DNA from: Epiperipatus broadwayi
Taxonomy: Eukaryota > Onychophora > Udeonychophora > Euonychophora > Peripatidae
Length of the DNA: 64,000 nt
NCBI GenBank assembly: GCA_028023455.1
Contig: JAQFVV010000455.1
Location: 374,001-438,000 of the forward strand
Direction of reading: 5' to 3'
This document shows positions 26,040 through 37,013 of the stretch, piece after piece. Below the pieces are notes generated by a model that saw only the letters and a program-made list of their open reading frames with translations, was not told the DNA's origin and did no database searches. Within the stretch, counting starts at the first letter, position 1, and the number at the start of each line of letters is the position of its first letter. A program made the position numbers and the translations under genes.

Positions 26040-26760
26040 ATTCATCATCATCAACCATTATCAATCCACTGCAGTATGAAGGTCTCTCCAAGTTTAATCC
26101 ATCTTCTCTGATCTTTAGCTTCTCTTCTCCACATCACCCCTGCACACTTTCTAATTTCATCCATCCATCTCACATGTGGTCTCTTTCTGGGTCTTTTACA
26201 ATCTCTTGTAATCTAGTTTAAAATTTCAATTGTCCATCTATTATCATCTTTTCTAGCAATATGTCCAGCCCAACTCCACATCAATCTTTGAATTTTTCAA
26301 TGAGGTCAGTAACACCTGTTTGTTCTCTTACCCATACATTGCATTTTCGATCTCTTCTTGTTACTCCCAACATACATCTCTCCATACTTCTTTGAATGGT
26401 CTGAAGTCTCTGTATTGCTCTTCTATTAAGTGTCCAAGTCTCAGATCCATAAGTAAGAACTGGTAAAACACATTTGTTAAAAACTTTCCGTTTCAAACAC
26501 ATAGGCATATTTCCTTTTAGTATCAAGTTATTTCTACCAAAAGCATTCCAACTAAGTTTAATTCTATGACTCCATTATGTTTCCATCTGTATTAATAATC
26601 TGACCAAAGTATTTGTAACTGTTAACTTCTTCTAATTCATCATAATCAATCTTTATTTTTATATTTTGAGCAAATCGATTAAACATTACTTTAGTCTTTT
26701 TAACATTTATCTTTAGTCCTACTTTCCTACTTTCATCTGAATATAATTAAAATATTCACA
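26040..26760 (-). pseudogene. RTE-type LINE, 5'-truncated 3' end
   Basis: Minus strand. From about 26750: VGLKINVKKTKVMFNRF, YKYFGQIINTDGN (thumb region). After a shift, 26526-26281 gives FNKCVLPVLTYGSETWTLNR and RRAIQRLQTIQRSMERCMLG, a signature of RTE/BovB-type reverse transcriptases (often annotated craniofacial development protein 2-like). It continues as AGHIARKDDNRWT, then CKRPRKRPHVRWMDEIRK, and ends in WIDNG followed by a TGATGATGA-type tail, the expected RTE terminus. It has frameshifts and one internal stop, lacks the endonuclease and palm, and is inactive. Confidence 0.85.
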
Positions 26761-26884
26761 ACACATTCTTGAAATATATGGGTGGAGATATATAAAAAAT
26801 AAATTTAAATGGGTTTAAAGTTTGTATCAGACTAGGGATAATCTCAATCCTAATCAAAAATAAGGTAATAATTATTAGTTAAAA

Positions 26885-27019
26885 GTGAACATCTCTCAAA
26901 GTTTAATTCAAGTTCTTTGATTCATAGCTACTCTTCTACAGACTTCCTTCTCTACATTATATCAGCAAACTTATTTTACTTTATTCAGTCATCTCACAAG
27001 TGGTCATTTTCTAGCCACA
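26885..27019 (-). pseudogene. Second RTE LINE 3' tail
   Basis: About 135 bp aligning to the last coding stretch of the RTE copy just described. Shared landmarks on the plus strand are CTCTCAAAGTTTAATTCAAG against CTCTCCAAGTTTAATCCATC, then CATCTCACAAGTGGTC against CATCTCACATGTGGTC. It is more diverged than its neighbour and in the same orientation, so the two are independent insertions or a duplicated end. Confidence 0.55.
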
Positions 27020-28008
27020 TATAACCTATTTTGAAAGTAAATTAATAAAAAGATATTCTGTTATTCTTTACTACTTAAAATAAATCCGATTTTGCATAAA
27101 GCTACATGATAATAGTCAAAACTTGTCCAAACCTAGAATATACAATCTGTTGTCAAAGCAATCTCTATAAATAAATGATGGATTCCATCTTTCACTTTCA
27201 TCAAATATTTTAATATACACTAAAAAAACTGTCCTTTGGATTGTAATAGATTGAGATTTTTATATTCCAAAAGGTTTAAATAAATTTCAATAAACAGGAA
27301 ATATAACCTTATTTGAAAGTACACTAATAAACAGTCATTTTTAAAATTAAACCTCACTGCTGTTCATTATTATATAGATAATAAACCTGATTGTTTTTTT
27401 AAAAAACTAGATGATTCACACATACAGATTATACAATAACAGAACAAGCTTATTATAAAAACTAGGAATCTTCAATCTGTTATCAAGGGAACTTCTATAA
27501 GTAAACCATGTATCCATCTTTAACTGTAGTCTAATTTTTTGTTATAGATAAAAATGTTAACACTTGGATTGTAACAGATTGAATTTTCTATATTCCTAGG
27601 CCAGAGTGAAAGTTATTGATAGAGATTGCCTTGATAACAGATTGTAGTTTTATGGTTTGGTTAATTTTGATTATTAATATATGATTTACATTTAAAAACC
27701 ATCTACTCTATGCAAAATCAGATTTATTATTCAAATAATAATAAGTAGCAGAAGGGTTAGAAAGTTTTAAAAATGGCTATTTATTAGTCTTCTTTCAAAG
27801 AAAGTTATATTTTCCTATTTACTGGATTTTATTTAAACTTTTTGGAATATAAAATCTTAATCTGTTGACATCCAAGTGCCAGCTTTTCTTGCTATATTAA
27901 GATCTTAGACCGGATTCAAAAGTGGAGTCTAACTTTAATTTGTAGAGATTGCTATGACAATGGATTTATGGTTTGGATAAGCTTTGACTGTTATTGTGTA
28001 ATAATAAT

Positions 28009-28013
<5 letters not shown>
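27020..28013. repeat. Nested fold-back element of about 1 kb
   Basis: Four related blocks: A1 (about 27020-27297) and A2 (27298-27590) in direct orientation, then two inverted blocks (about 27590-27850 and 27850-28013). For example, AATCTGTTGTCAAAGCAATC (A1) and AATCTGTTATCAAGGGAACT (A2) are matched by GATTGCCTTGATAACAGATT and GATTGCTATGACAATGGATT in reverse. AATAACCTATTTTG-like and TGCAAAATCAGATTTAT-like boundary text recurs likewise. The element ends against a (TA)n run. No transposase frame. The same core occurs at 60326-60692. Confidence 0.65.

Positions 28014-28044
<31 letters not shown>
28014..28044. repeat. (TA)n microsatellite
   Basis: About 30 bp of alternating A/T separating the fold-back element from the TGTAATGG-starting sequence. 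Confidence 0.95.
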
Positions 28045-28047
<3 letters not shown>

Positions 28048-29217
28048 AATGGTAAGAAAAGTAGAGCTGCTTTAACCTAACCTAGAGATGCAGATAGAGG
28101 AGGTTCGAACCTCATCTACTCCTCTAGATTGCTACTAAGCGACTTACTCCCCAAACCTCACTAGAATTTAATCTTAATGTATGCCCGGTGGTCAGGGAGA
28201 GAAGAGACCATGAAAAGGAATTTTTACATATATAATGATCAGATGTACATACGTATGTTACAAAAGAAAACAATACTAAGTGGTTTTATTTATAGTGAAT
28301 GAAAGATAACACAAACTTTTATTATTTACATTAAAAGAATTCATACAATGTTTTATTAATAGTGTCACAGGCTATTTTCACTGCAACCGGATAGACATAT
28401 TTGAAAGATCCATTGATCGTAATGATAAGAACAGACAAAATTTTACATTATCATTTCTTTCTTTAAAATATTCCAGCCAATGGAAGTGTTACGTAAAAGA
28501 AATCAAGAGATAGAGAGATGATTCATTAACTCTGTGGTTGGAGAACATAGAAATAAATAGGTGGTCAAACTCAACTAAACACTTTGGACAGGTTTAAATC
28601 ACCGCCCTACTTATGATTTAAGAAGAATGATAAAGTGACCCCAACAGGAATTTCCAGCTATAATTGAAACATTTCGATGATATTTTGAGAAAGATTTCCT
28701 AATAAATATAAATATATAAGACCATGCACACAGGCGATAGCATATAGTGGGCTGTGAAGCTCGAGACATAACAGTTACCAAGAGGTTAACACAAGACCGG
28801 ATAGCTCTCTGTCTCTAAACTAGGTTAGAGAGAAAAATGGAATCTGTTCGCTAAACATGTGACCTGGATTCAGGATCGGAGTTTTTGTTGCTTATGTCCA
28901 GTTACGTATATTTAAGGAACTGAGATTGACATGAGATCCCGAACAATTGTATTTATTTTTCAGAAGGTCCAAATGTAGGTATGTTAACCTAAGCAAACTT
29001 GGCAAAAGAAGCACTGTAATTTATGCTGAGCGGCCCAGTAGATCACCCGAGGCATGATACCATATAAATACGGTCAATGACCTTTAAATTTAAAAAAGAA
29101 ACCCTCTGCAAAATATATATCTTAGGAAAGCTCAACTATCACTGAAAATCCGCAGAAAAATAGTAACTTCACCTTTATAAAATTTGAATTAATAAAAAGA
29201 ACAAGTGGGCGGATATT
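28045..29217 (+). mobile_element. Candidate LTR or solo LTR inserted in (TA)n
   Basis: Directly after the (TA)n run the sequence begins TGTAATGGTAAGAAAAGTAG and is noticeably less AT-rich. A possible right end is AAGTGGGCGGATA at about 29217, resembling GGGCGGATACA at the end of the 31668-33549 element. A TATAAG-like box lies at about 28715. No paired LTR, PBS or coding region was found, so the right boundary is a guess. Confidence 0.3.
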
Positions 29218-31047
29218 TTATTTATTTAGTTGAAATTTAACCCATTCACCACTAAGCCAATGCTATTTAATAATTTTTTAATGCATATTGTCAAAATGTA
29301 TTCTCTCTTAATACTAAAATATAAATGCGAACGTTTTATTTCACGCTCTTTAAAATATAACTTTAAATTTGTAACCCTTCATTGACTAAAATATACTGGC
29401 ATTTGATAAGGATCTTTCTTTTATATGTATATAAAAAAAACTAAGTTAAAGTTTGGAAAGTTTTATAATAAAATATCTAGCAATTTAAATCTTGATTTTA
29501 AAATAAAGTTTTTCACTTTCTATGATTTGCTTCCATTTCTTTCTAAATAAATAGTTATATAAAATAAATAACTTAATTACAGGAGTATAATGGCGGAAAG
29601 TTAAACGAAGCATTTTTCAATTAAATTAATAAGAACTATGGCCGCCATTATATAATAACCCCTCCCATTACGATATCAAAAAAAAAAGAAAAGAAAGCAA
29701 TTAATGAAATATAATTTCACAAGATTCAAATACATAGATTTAAAAAAACATATAAATATATATAGAAAAGCATAAATATACATTGAAATTGCAAATTACA
29801 AAGATATTTTAATAACTTATGTAAACATTACCAGTAACTAGATGGGTGGGTTAAAATGAATTCATTTGATGTTTCCCCGCAGGTCTTCTTGGTTCTTCAA
29901 ATTTGTTTTTCCATGTTTTTGAGGGCAGATTTTCACAGATACAGGGCAGATACTTTTGTTCTCTGGCTGGCTTACATGATTATGACTCCTGCATCAGGAA
30001 CAGCTCAGGAGAGCGAAGGCAAAGAAGTTACCCCTGCATTTTTGCAAAGCAACACATTTCTAGATTCTTTTATTTATATGCTGAAAGAATAGAGTGCAGC
30101 TTGAAGTAAGTACAGCAAGCAAGAGTTTGCTATATTGTCCAATCTTTCAGCAAAATTTCTTCCAACAAAATTATTAAGATTTCTCTCTGACCTTCAGCAC
30201 AGGTTACCAGCAAGCATAAGACCAAGAACAAAAGAAAAGTTCTTTATTTATACCCTTTTTCCATTATGTTTTTAATCTGCTAATTAGTAGCGAATCATGC
30301 CCGTTGTTTCAAATTTTTCCTGTTATCTATTTTTATCTAATTCAGAAAAATGTTTTACTAATTAAATTTATTTTCCTAATGGATTCTATTTAATTAAGAA
30401 ATTCATCGAATTCTACCAAATATATTTTAAAAATAATTGCAATTATAATTTTAACTTTCTATATTTTATTTTATTAAATCTTTTAATTTAGGCAACTATT
30501 TGAGAAAACGATAAATTTAATTTGAAAAAGAAACATACATTCACTGTGGTTGGACTTAGGGTCTTAGTTAGTACACAGTGAATGGTGAAACCAGCATATA
30601 TATATATATATGTACAATATATATATATATATAAAATAAACAGTATCATATAATATAAATTCTTAATGTAAACATACACTGATATTTTAATGTAATACTC
30701 TCCAGTATCAAAGTTCAAAGTTGTATCAAACAAACATGAAACATTTTCATTCATACCTGAGTTACTATATGGATGTATAAAAAAATGATCACTGATGAGT
30801 ATAAAATTTAAATGTATGGAGATACCCACTCAGCATCACTTAAACTGTCTTGTAGTTTAATTTACAATCTTATTAAAGATAAGAATTTAATAATGAGTTT
30901 TTCTTTGTGACTATATTATTATGTACCATCCAGCTGCATGATGTCTATTAGCATATATATATAATCAAATCATGTCACATGACTTATATAGGTTGCATTT
31001 AAAAATATGTAAAATAAAGAGAATGCTAATAACTCTCTCTCTCTATA
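29218..31047. other. Mostly unrecognised; one GC-richer patch and (TA) runs
   Basis: A short inverted repeat (ATAATGGCGG at about 29589 against CCGCCATTAT at about 29643) encloses 45 bases. A GC-richer patch at 29850-30230 holds two overlapping plus-strand frames (78 and 68 codons) in different phases. Neither matches a family I know, and the patch may be an unidentified retroposon. (TA) runs lie at 30596-30611 and 30617-30633. Confidence 0.35.
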
Positions 31048-31510
31048 TAAGCATTTCTATGATAAATTCTACAAGAGAAAGCATTCAAATTATCTTTACC
31101 TAGGATTGTCCCTATCCCAGATCGGTTTTGAGCTATGACTCTCTTCAAGCTATATAAGTCATGTAACATATGACTTGGATTTTATTACAATTATTATTTT
31201 GCTGTTGTGGGCTTTGCTAAATTAAATTGCTAAGCCTATTAATATATGGTATATCTGAATGAAGTTCAGGCCCATATAATTATTTCAGTTGCAGAGCTGA
31301 ATTTAAAGACATGTATATGTCTGAAATTTTCAGATCTTTTTAAAAGTTAAACTATTAAATAAGTGCTCAGCTTGAGTTAGTGTTTTAAATCTGGTGTCCT
31401 AACTCCTCACTGAAGAGAGCCATAGCTCAAAAACAATCTGGGGATAGAGACAAACTAGATAAAGGTGATTTGAATGCTTTCTCTTGTAGTGTTTATCATA
31501 AAAAAAGCTT
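31048..31510. repeat. Fold-back element with ~100 bp terminal inverted repeats
   Basis: Left arm 31048-31147 and right arm 31411-31510 are inverted copies. Outer text is ATGATAAA...CTACAAGAGAAAGCATTCAAA; inner text is GAGCTATGACTCTCTTCA against TGAAGAGAGCCATAGCTC. The inner core (CTCACTGAAGAGAGCCATAG ... TCTGGGGATA) is related to the cores of the elements at 39231, 47673 and 50886. Non-coding, non-autonomous. Confidence 0.7.
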
Positions 31511-31552
31511 GTTTAGAGCTATTATCATCCTCTTTATTATATATATATATAT

Positions 31553-31611
31553 TAATAATTCAAACAAATATATTTAAAATACTGTGTTAAATATATTTGT
31601 TTGAATTATTA
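31553..31611. repeat. Perfect 25 bp-arm hairpin
   Basis: Left arm 31553-31577 and right arm 31587-31611 are exact reverse complements over 25 bases around a 9-base loop (AATACTGTG). Next to a (TA) run; AT-rich. Could be a miniature element end or a recent inverted duplication. Confidence 0.85.
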
Positions 31612-31650
31612 TTATATAATTTAAAAATACAGACATTTAATGGTTGTAGT

Positions 31651-31667
31651 TATATATATATATATAT
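31651..31667. repeat. (TA)n flank
   Basis: Alternating TA run at the left edge of the TG...CA element, matching the run at 33550-33561 on its right. Confidence 0.9.
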
Positions 31668-33549
31668 TGTAACGGAATAGCGTTACATGGGATTTGAACC
31701 CAGGCATATGAGGTTATGTTAAACTATAATCAATTGACGAAATGAATGACAGGAACAAAACTTTTAAAAAAGCGGTCTTGCTTTAATAATAAACGAGAAA
31801 CAGCCGTTTCTAAAGCATGATCGCAGCTATATAAGAGTACCTGTCAAATTTATTGAAATAAATTTGTAAAAGAGTTTTTTTTATTATTTTGTGTTTGTTT
31901 GTTAAGAATAAATCTATAATCATTAGTTGTAGTTTTTTTTTTGCATTTTTAATTAATTAAAGAGATAGGAATGATTGAACGCTAGTTTAACTTTTATTAA
32001 ATCATTTGAATCATTTTGAACAAAAGGGGAAAATGAATAAATTAATTTGCAATATGCTCTGAAATTCCAAGCGATCTAAAATTATTTTAAATAGGGGTAA
32101 TTAGTAAATGTAAAATTAGAGAAATTGAAACAATAGGCAGGATATGTGCTGGTACGCCTAGATAAAATAAGCCAAATTTAGAAACAGAGGTGAGAAAAGG
32201 TGTACACTGCTATTGTACAACTCAGACTTCTGTCTCCAGCAAAACAATACCTGAAAAAAATGGTCAAATTGAGCGAAATTCCAAGGTGGTGTAAACGATC
32301 CCAGAAATCATGGAATTGAGTTAACACTCGATGGACTTATAAGATGAAGGGACTCACAGGTGCATGGGAGTGATTGGGTGAGAAAAATTCAAGGTGTGAG
32401 GGTGGGAAGGAAGAGATCAAAAAGGCCGGACAGCACTTTGCAAGGGATTATTGAATTAGACTATTATTGATTATTATTAGACTATTGAAATCTAACAGAG
32501 ATGCGTTGCTGAACATAAAATTCGCGGCTTGACCGCTGGACCTCCACGTCCAGCTCCGCTGATTGCTAATAGGATGCTCGTAACACCGGAGAAACTTCAC
32601 ATAAGGACCACACACACTTTTGAGACCTTGCAAATTGCCAGAATGCTTCGTTAAAGAAGAAACCATCGCTCAGGATCCCATTACAGTCTTTCTACGTTCC
32701 ACAGGTAGCTATCTTTAAATTGTCGTATTCACTTATGCACCAAAATAAAATAACTTAATAACCAGAACTATTAAAAAACATTAAGCTAAAATGATAAAGT
32801 TACTCTTGACCATTAATGAACGATTCGAGAATCTAACCAAATAAGTTTGCCGACAGATTAACATTCTTTAAAATATGTGCGAAGTCACCTTGAAATCTAT
32901 ATTTAATTATCTCGGCTTGCCGATCATATACCTGCATTAATTGTTAGTAAACAGATTAAATAAAACATTTATTTAACTAGTATTTTTTGTTATTAATTGC
33001 TTGGAATTTCAACATAAATTTATATAATAGGAATGAGTGCTAGAGCGATCAAATTTGTTTGTATATGAATGAATGCATTTGATATTTTTGGTGTTGGGAT
33101 TTTATTTTATTTATGCTTATGTTTGTTATGTTCTCTTAGATTAAATTAAGTTTGATTAATTTATTCTGTGGGATATAGGGTGGGCCCTCATATAATAAGT
33201 AGTTGATCGTGAGTGGAAGATCACAGATTTGATGTAATTTGAAGGGTAATATTGGCTGTGTTCGTTTCTTGCTTCCGACTGGAGTGATGCACGGGCATGT
33301 TTTGTGATATAGTTGAGTGAGCTTATGCACATACGTGGCGGACTCTTGTAAAAGTTCTCCTGGCGCCTATTACTTGGATTCAATCCGAATTTACGTATAA
33401 AATAAATAAAGCGTACGTGTATATGTGTTTGAAATTATCTTCACAGAACATTATGTAATCCCCCGGACGCAAGAACACAGCAGATTCGTAATAGTGAAGA
33501 TATTGACAGAGAGGTAGCGCGATCGCACACGCACCACCGGGCGGATACA
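31668..33549 (+). mobile_element. 1.88 kb TG...CA element (solo LTR-like) inside (TA)n
   Basis: Starts TGTAACGGAATAGCGTTACA, which includes a short internal palindrome (TGTAACG...CGTTACA), and ends CACCGGGCGGATACA. It is flanked on both sides by (TA)n, consistent with insertion into a microsatellite. A TATA-like CTATATAAGAGTACC lies at about 31830. Composition is clearly less AT-rich than the surroundings, especially 32100-33550. Short minus-strand frames (32448-32666, 33136-33330, 33156-33383) show no recognisable domain. No PBS, PPT or pol was found inside, so a solo LTR fits best; a non-coding DNA element is the alternative. Confidence 0.5.
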
Positions 33550-33561
33550 ATATATATATAT

Positions 33562-34805
33562 TGGAAATAGAATGAAACTTTATTAGTAGTCAAAAGAATA
33601 GCTTTAGATAATCACTGATACTAATATTTGGTAATCTGTCCTCACATTTGACTAAAGTTGTAAAAGAAAAAGAAAATAACAATTTTTTATATAGCAAGTG
33701 ATATATAATTGACAAAAATATTACTTAACTAAATCAAAAGATTAGTTAAAATTAAGATATTATTATGAAGTATGGATTATGTTGTTAGATACAATTACAT
33801 TTTGTATTTTGTGTGTTTTTAAGAAATAGAAAATCTCAAAAATATAAAATGCATTTTATATTGTCTTTTTAATTATTATATTTTCATTCTATAACTAACA
33901 TTTAAGAAAAAAAGTGTTACCAAGTAACATTATAAAATTGAAAATGTGTAACAATAATAAAAGGTTATGGTCTGGAGATAATTTTAATTGTAGATTAAGT
34001 CTAAATTTGGCTTCTAAATTAAAAGTTTAACCTAAAAAAAATGTTTTTTGAAATGCAGAGGTAGATAGATTAGGTGGTGTGTATACAACTGAGTCAAGCA
34101 TATTTTATTTCATTATGTTTTTCTGTTAATAGAGAGCTGATTGTTAATAAATCAACTGGGAAACCTTAGACCATCATGAGTTTGGAAGCAGTAGAAATGA
34201 TAGCCTGTAAAGTAGCTGAGATTGAATATTGAAAAGTCATTTTCAATTGCTAAAACCATAAAAACTTTAAAAGATAGTCTAAAAATATCCAATATGTGTT
34301 GCTAAACATTTAGAGTATATCTATCATCACCACTTGTCTGTTTCATGGTCTGAGTGCAAATGAAATGTTGTCCTGAACAGTATAAATATATCTGTTCCTA
34401 GTCTGTTGATAAATAATTATGCTCATCTTTTAATTACCTCCAGATAATTCTTAAAAAGATTATTTCTAATTTGGAAAGAATGTAAAACTCACCTAACAAA
34501 AACGTTCATAAACTAAAAACGCAAGATAGAAAAGTGTGAAAATAAAACAAGTACAAAGAACTGAAGTGATTATAGTAAAATACCAGTAGGATATTATTTT
34601 ATTAATATGTATAATTTTTTCATAATAATTATTTTATGATAGATGTACTTATTTTTTGCCTATTTATAATTAGAGATTTATTCTTATGTATACTAAATAT
34701 TTAAGAGTAGTAATTAATTTATTGAGCACACAGAAAGCATATGTAAATTTTTTAAACAGGCTTTAACCTGTATTCAATGCACTTTAAAATTAGTAATAAT
34801 CAAGG
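33562..34805. other. No gene recognised
   Basis: AT-rich sequence without supported frames or repeats. Confidence 0.4.
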
Positions 34806-35014
34806 ATATTTTGCCGATAGAGGGAACCTTCCAAAGCATGACACAAGTTAATGACTTTTATAAAGGTAAGAGTGGCCATCTTATTTTTAACCTAAATGTT
34901 CACATGCTTCAGATTTGCCTATATAAGTGGACATTAAGACAGCCACTCTTTTCTTTATAAAAGTCATTATCGTGTGTTGTGGTTTGGAAGGTTCCCTCTA
35001 TTGGCAAAATAAGT
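34806..35014. repeat. 209 bp palindromic MITE
   Basis: Terminal inverted repeats of about 77 bp: ATTTTGCCGATAGAGGGAAC on the left matches the reverse complement of GTTCCCTCTATTGGCAAAAT on the right. The inner ends share AATGACTTTTATAAAG and AAGAGTGGC-type text. The ~50 bp centre is unique. No transposase; classic non-autonomous DNA element architecture. Confidence 0.8.
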
Positions 35015-35652
35015 ATTTACTAAATATTTATTTATATTTTGGATTTTTAATTTTTAGGTATTTTGAAGAAACTATAATTTAGTTATCTTATCAAATTTTA
35101 GAGTCATGATATTTTTCTTTATTTGTTTGTTTATTACTGAAAATAACTATGGAGATTGTATGGAAAAAGAAATACCCAATTTTAACTGTATCAGTTATTA
35201 TTAAATTTGTTTTTTAAAATATTAAATTTCATTCTGCATTTATTTTTTTGTGCTAATTAGTTTTGTTGATTACATAATTGTTTAAGCTGATTGCTTGTAA
35301 ACCAAAAACATACAATTTTAACTAAAAGTTTTTAAAAAATAATTTGAGATAGGCTATAAGACATTTGCATTAATCATTTTGGGAAAGTACTCGACCCTGT
35401 ACATCAAGTATAGCATGTTGATTGACTTAATGATGGCATTCAAATAAATACTATTCTTGAAGGGATAATGATCTATTTCAAATATCACATTAATTGATTC
35501 TATCCTGGAGGATTAAAGATGATAAGGAAATATAACTATGGTTTCTCTACTATATAATATCTTTTGATAATTATTTATTTTAGTATGAGAAACTTCATTT
35601 TGAATATCTTAGAGATGATGAAACAATTCTAGTTATTAGATACCCCAGTTAT

Positions 35653-35702
35653 TATATATATATATATATATATATATGGTTGCACCAACCAGAGGGTGCA
35701 AC
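35653..35702. repeat. (TA)n followed by GC-rich hairpin
   Basis: A 25 bp TA run (35653-35677) is followed by GTTGCACC-aaccagag-GGTGCAAC, a perfect 8 bp stem with an 8-base loop. This repeats the pattern of a distinct sequence starting exactly at the edge of a TA run. Confidence 0.7.
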
Positions 35703-36815
35703 AGGCACATCACATCTAGGCAGCAACATTGATAGGACGAGAAACAGTATTAAATATTTTATATAGCTAATATATAATTTAGATTATACAATCAATATAA
35801 TTATTAATAATAATAATAATATTTATTTTTTGGCATATCCTACAAAATAAAATGTATGGTGCAAAGTTATTGTGGTTGTATCACAATTGTAAAGAAATAG
35901 AAATAACACAAGCATTTCAGACAAAAATTTTGTGTAGTTATGAGAGAAAATAGAAAATATTTTAATCTATCTTAATCCAAATACAAATGCATTTTTGGTA
36001 CTTGAGTATATATTTACAAATGATCTTCTTAGTATTTTTCCATATTTCTCAATAGCATTAAGAATTTATTTAACCAAGCCTGTGGTTGTTGCAAATAGCA
36101 AAAGATCCTTTTGAAAGCTGAAACTTATAAAAAAATAATCTCTGCAGTAACACATAGGGTGGACTCAACAATTTAACTCTTAATTAGCAAAGAACATCAA
36201 ATTCCTACTAATTTAGATATGGAGAATATAATAAATGATTTTGCTACAAAAAAAAATCATATAATAAACTTTATAAAAGTATGTGCAATTAATCTTTGTT
36301 TATGTTAAGAAATAATTGCTGGTCTTTCTTTGTTTTTGAAAAAAAAATAATTATAAGAAATTATGTATTCTGTGGTTTTAATAAATAAGACATGTAATTT
36401 TTGTTTTGCATAAATGATTTATTCTAGGAAATATTAATACAATTTTTTTAGCTATTTTTTTTACAGGGCTGCTGATAAAAGTTTGCACCAAAGTGGCAAA
36501 TCCCTTAGTAAGCCCCTATATACATATATAATACTTAATCTTAGTGAAATGCAAAAGTATATTAATAACATAATTATTATTTTCACAGTTGTGGAAACTA
36601 ATATTTAAAGATGAAATTATACAGTGCTAAATAACATGTAATAATGTATAAGGGACAAAATTTACCCTTCAAAGTGCTAGCATTATTAATGCAATGTTTT
36701 TTTGTATCAAAGTGATGTGATTGCAAATATCCATCTGACTTTCAAGATCTTATATAGAAAGCAAACCAAATTATGATACTTTAATAGATTTATTTAAACA
36801 CACATTGATTACTTA
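35703..36815. other. No gene recognised
   Basis: AT-rich; a short AAT run at about 35806-35821. Nothing else supported. Confidence 0.4.
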
Positions 36816-37013
36816 AGTAATATTTACTAAGGCTGTAGCCTCAAGAATATGCACGTAAAAATGCGATAATAGGGACCTCTACAGGTCTTAACTACAAGCT
36901 TACGTTCCCTTTTTTCTTCCAAAATGGAAGCTTGTGTTTAAGACCTGTAGAGGTCCTTGTTATCGCATTTTTACGTGCATATTCTTGAAACTACAGCCCT
37001 AGTAAATATTACT
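36816..37013. repeat. 198 bp near-perfect palindrome (MITE)
   Basis: Arms 36816-36903 and about 36928-37013 (roughly 87 bp) are almost identical inverted copies: GCACGTAAAAATGCGATAA on the left against TTATCGCATTTTTACGTGC on the right, and ACCTCTACAGGTCTTAA against TTAAGACCTGTAGAGGT. The centre is only about 24 bases. The low arm divergence marks it as one of the youngest repeats here. Transcribed, it would form a long hairpin. Confidence 0.85.

Noticed and set aside
36816-37013. microRNA precursor
   Set aside because: The arms are much longer and more perfectly paired than in a typical pre-miRNA; a palindromic transposon derivative is the simpler reading.
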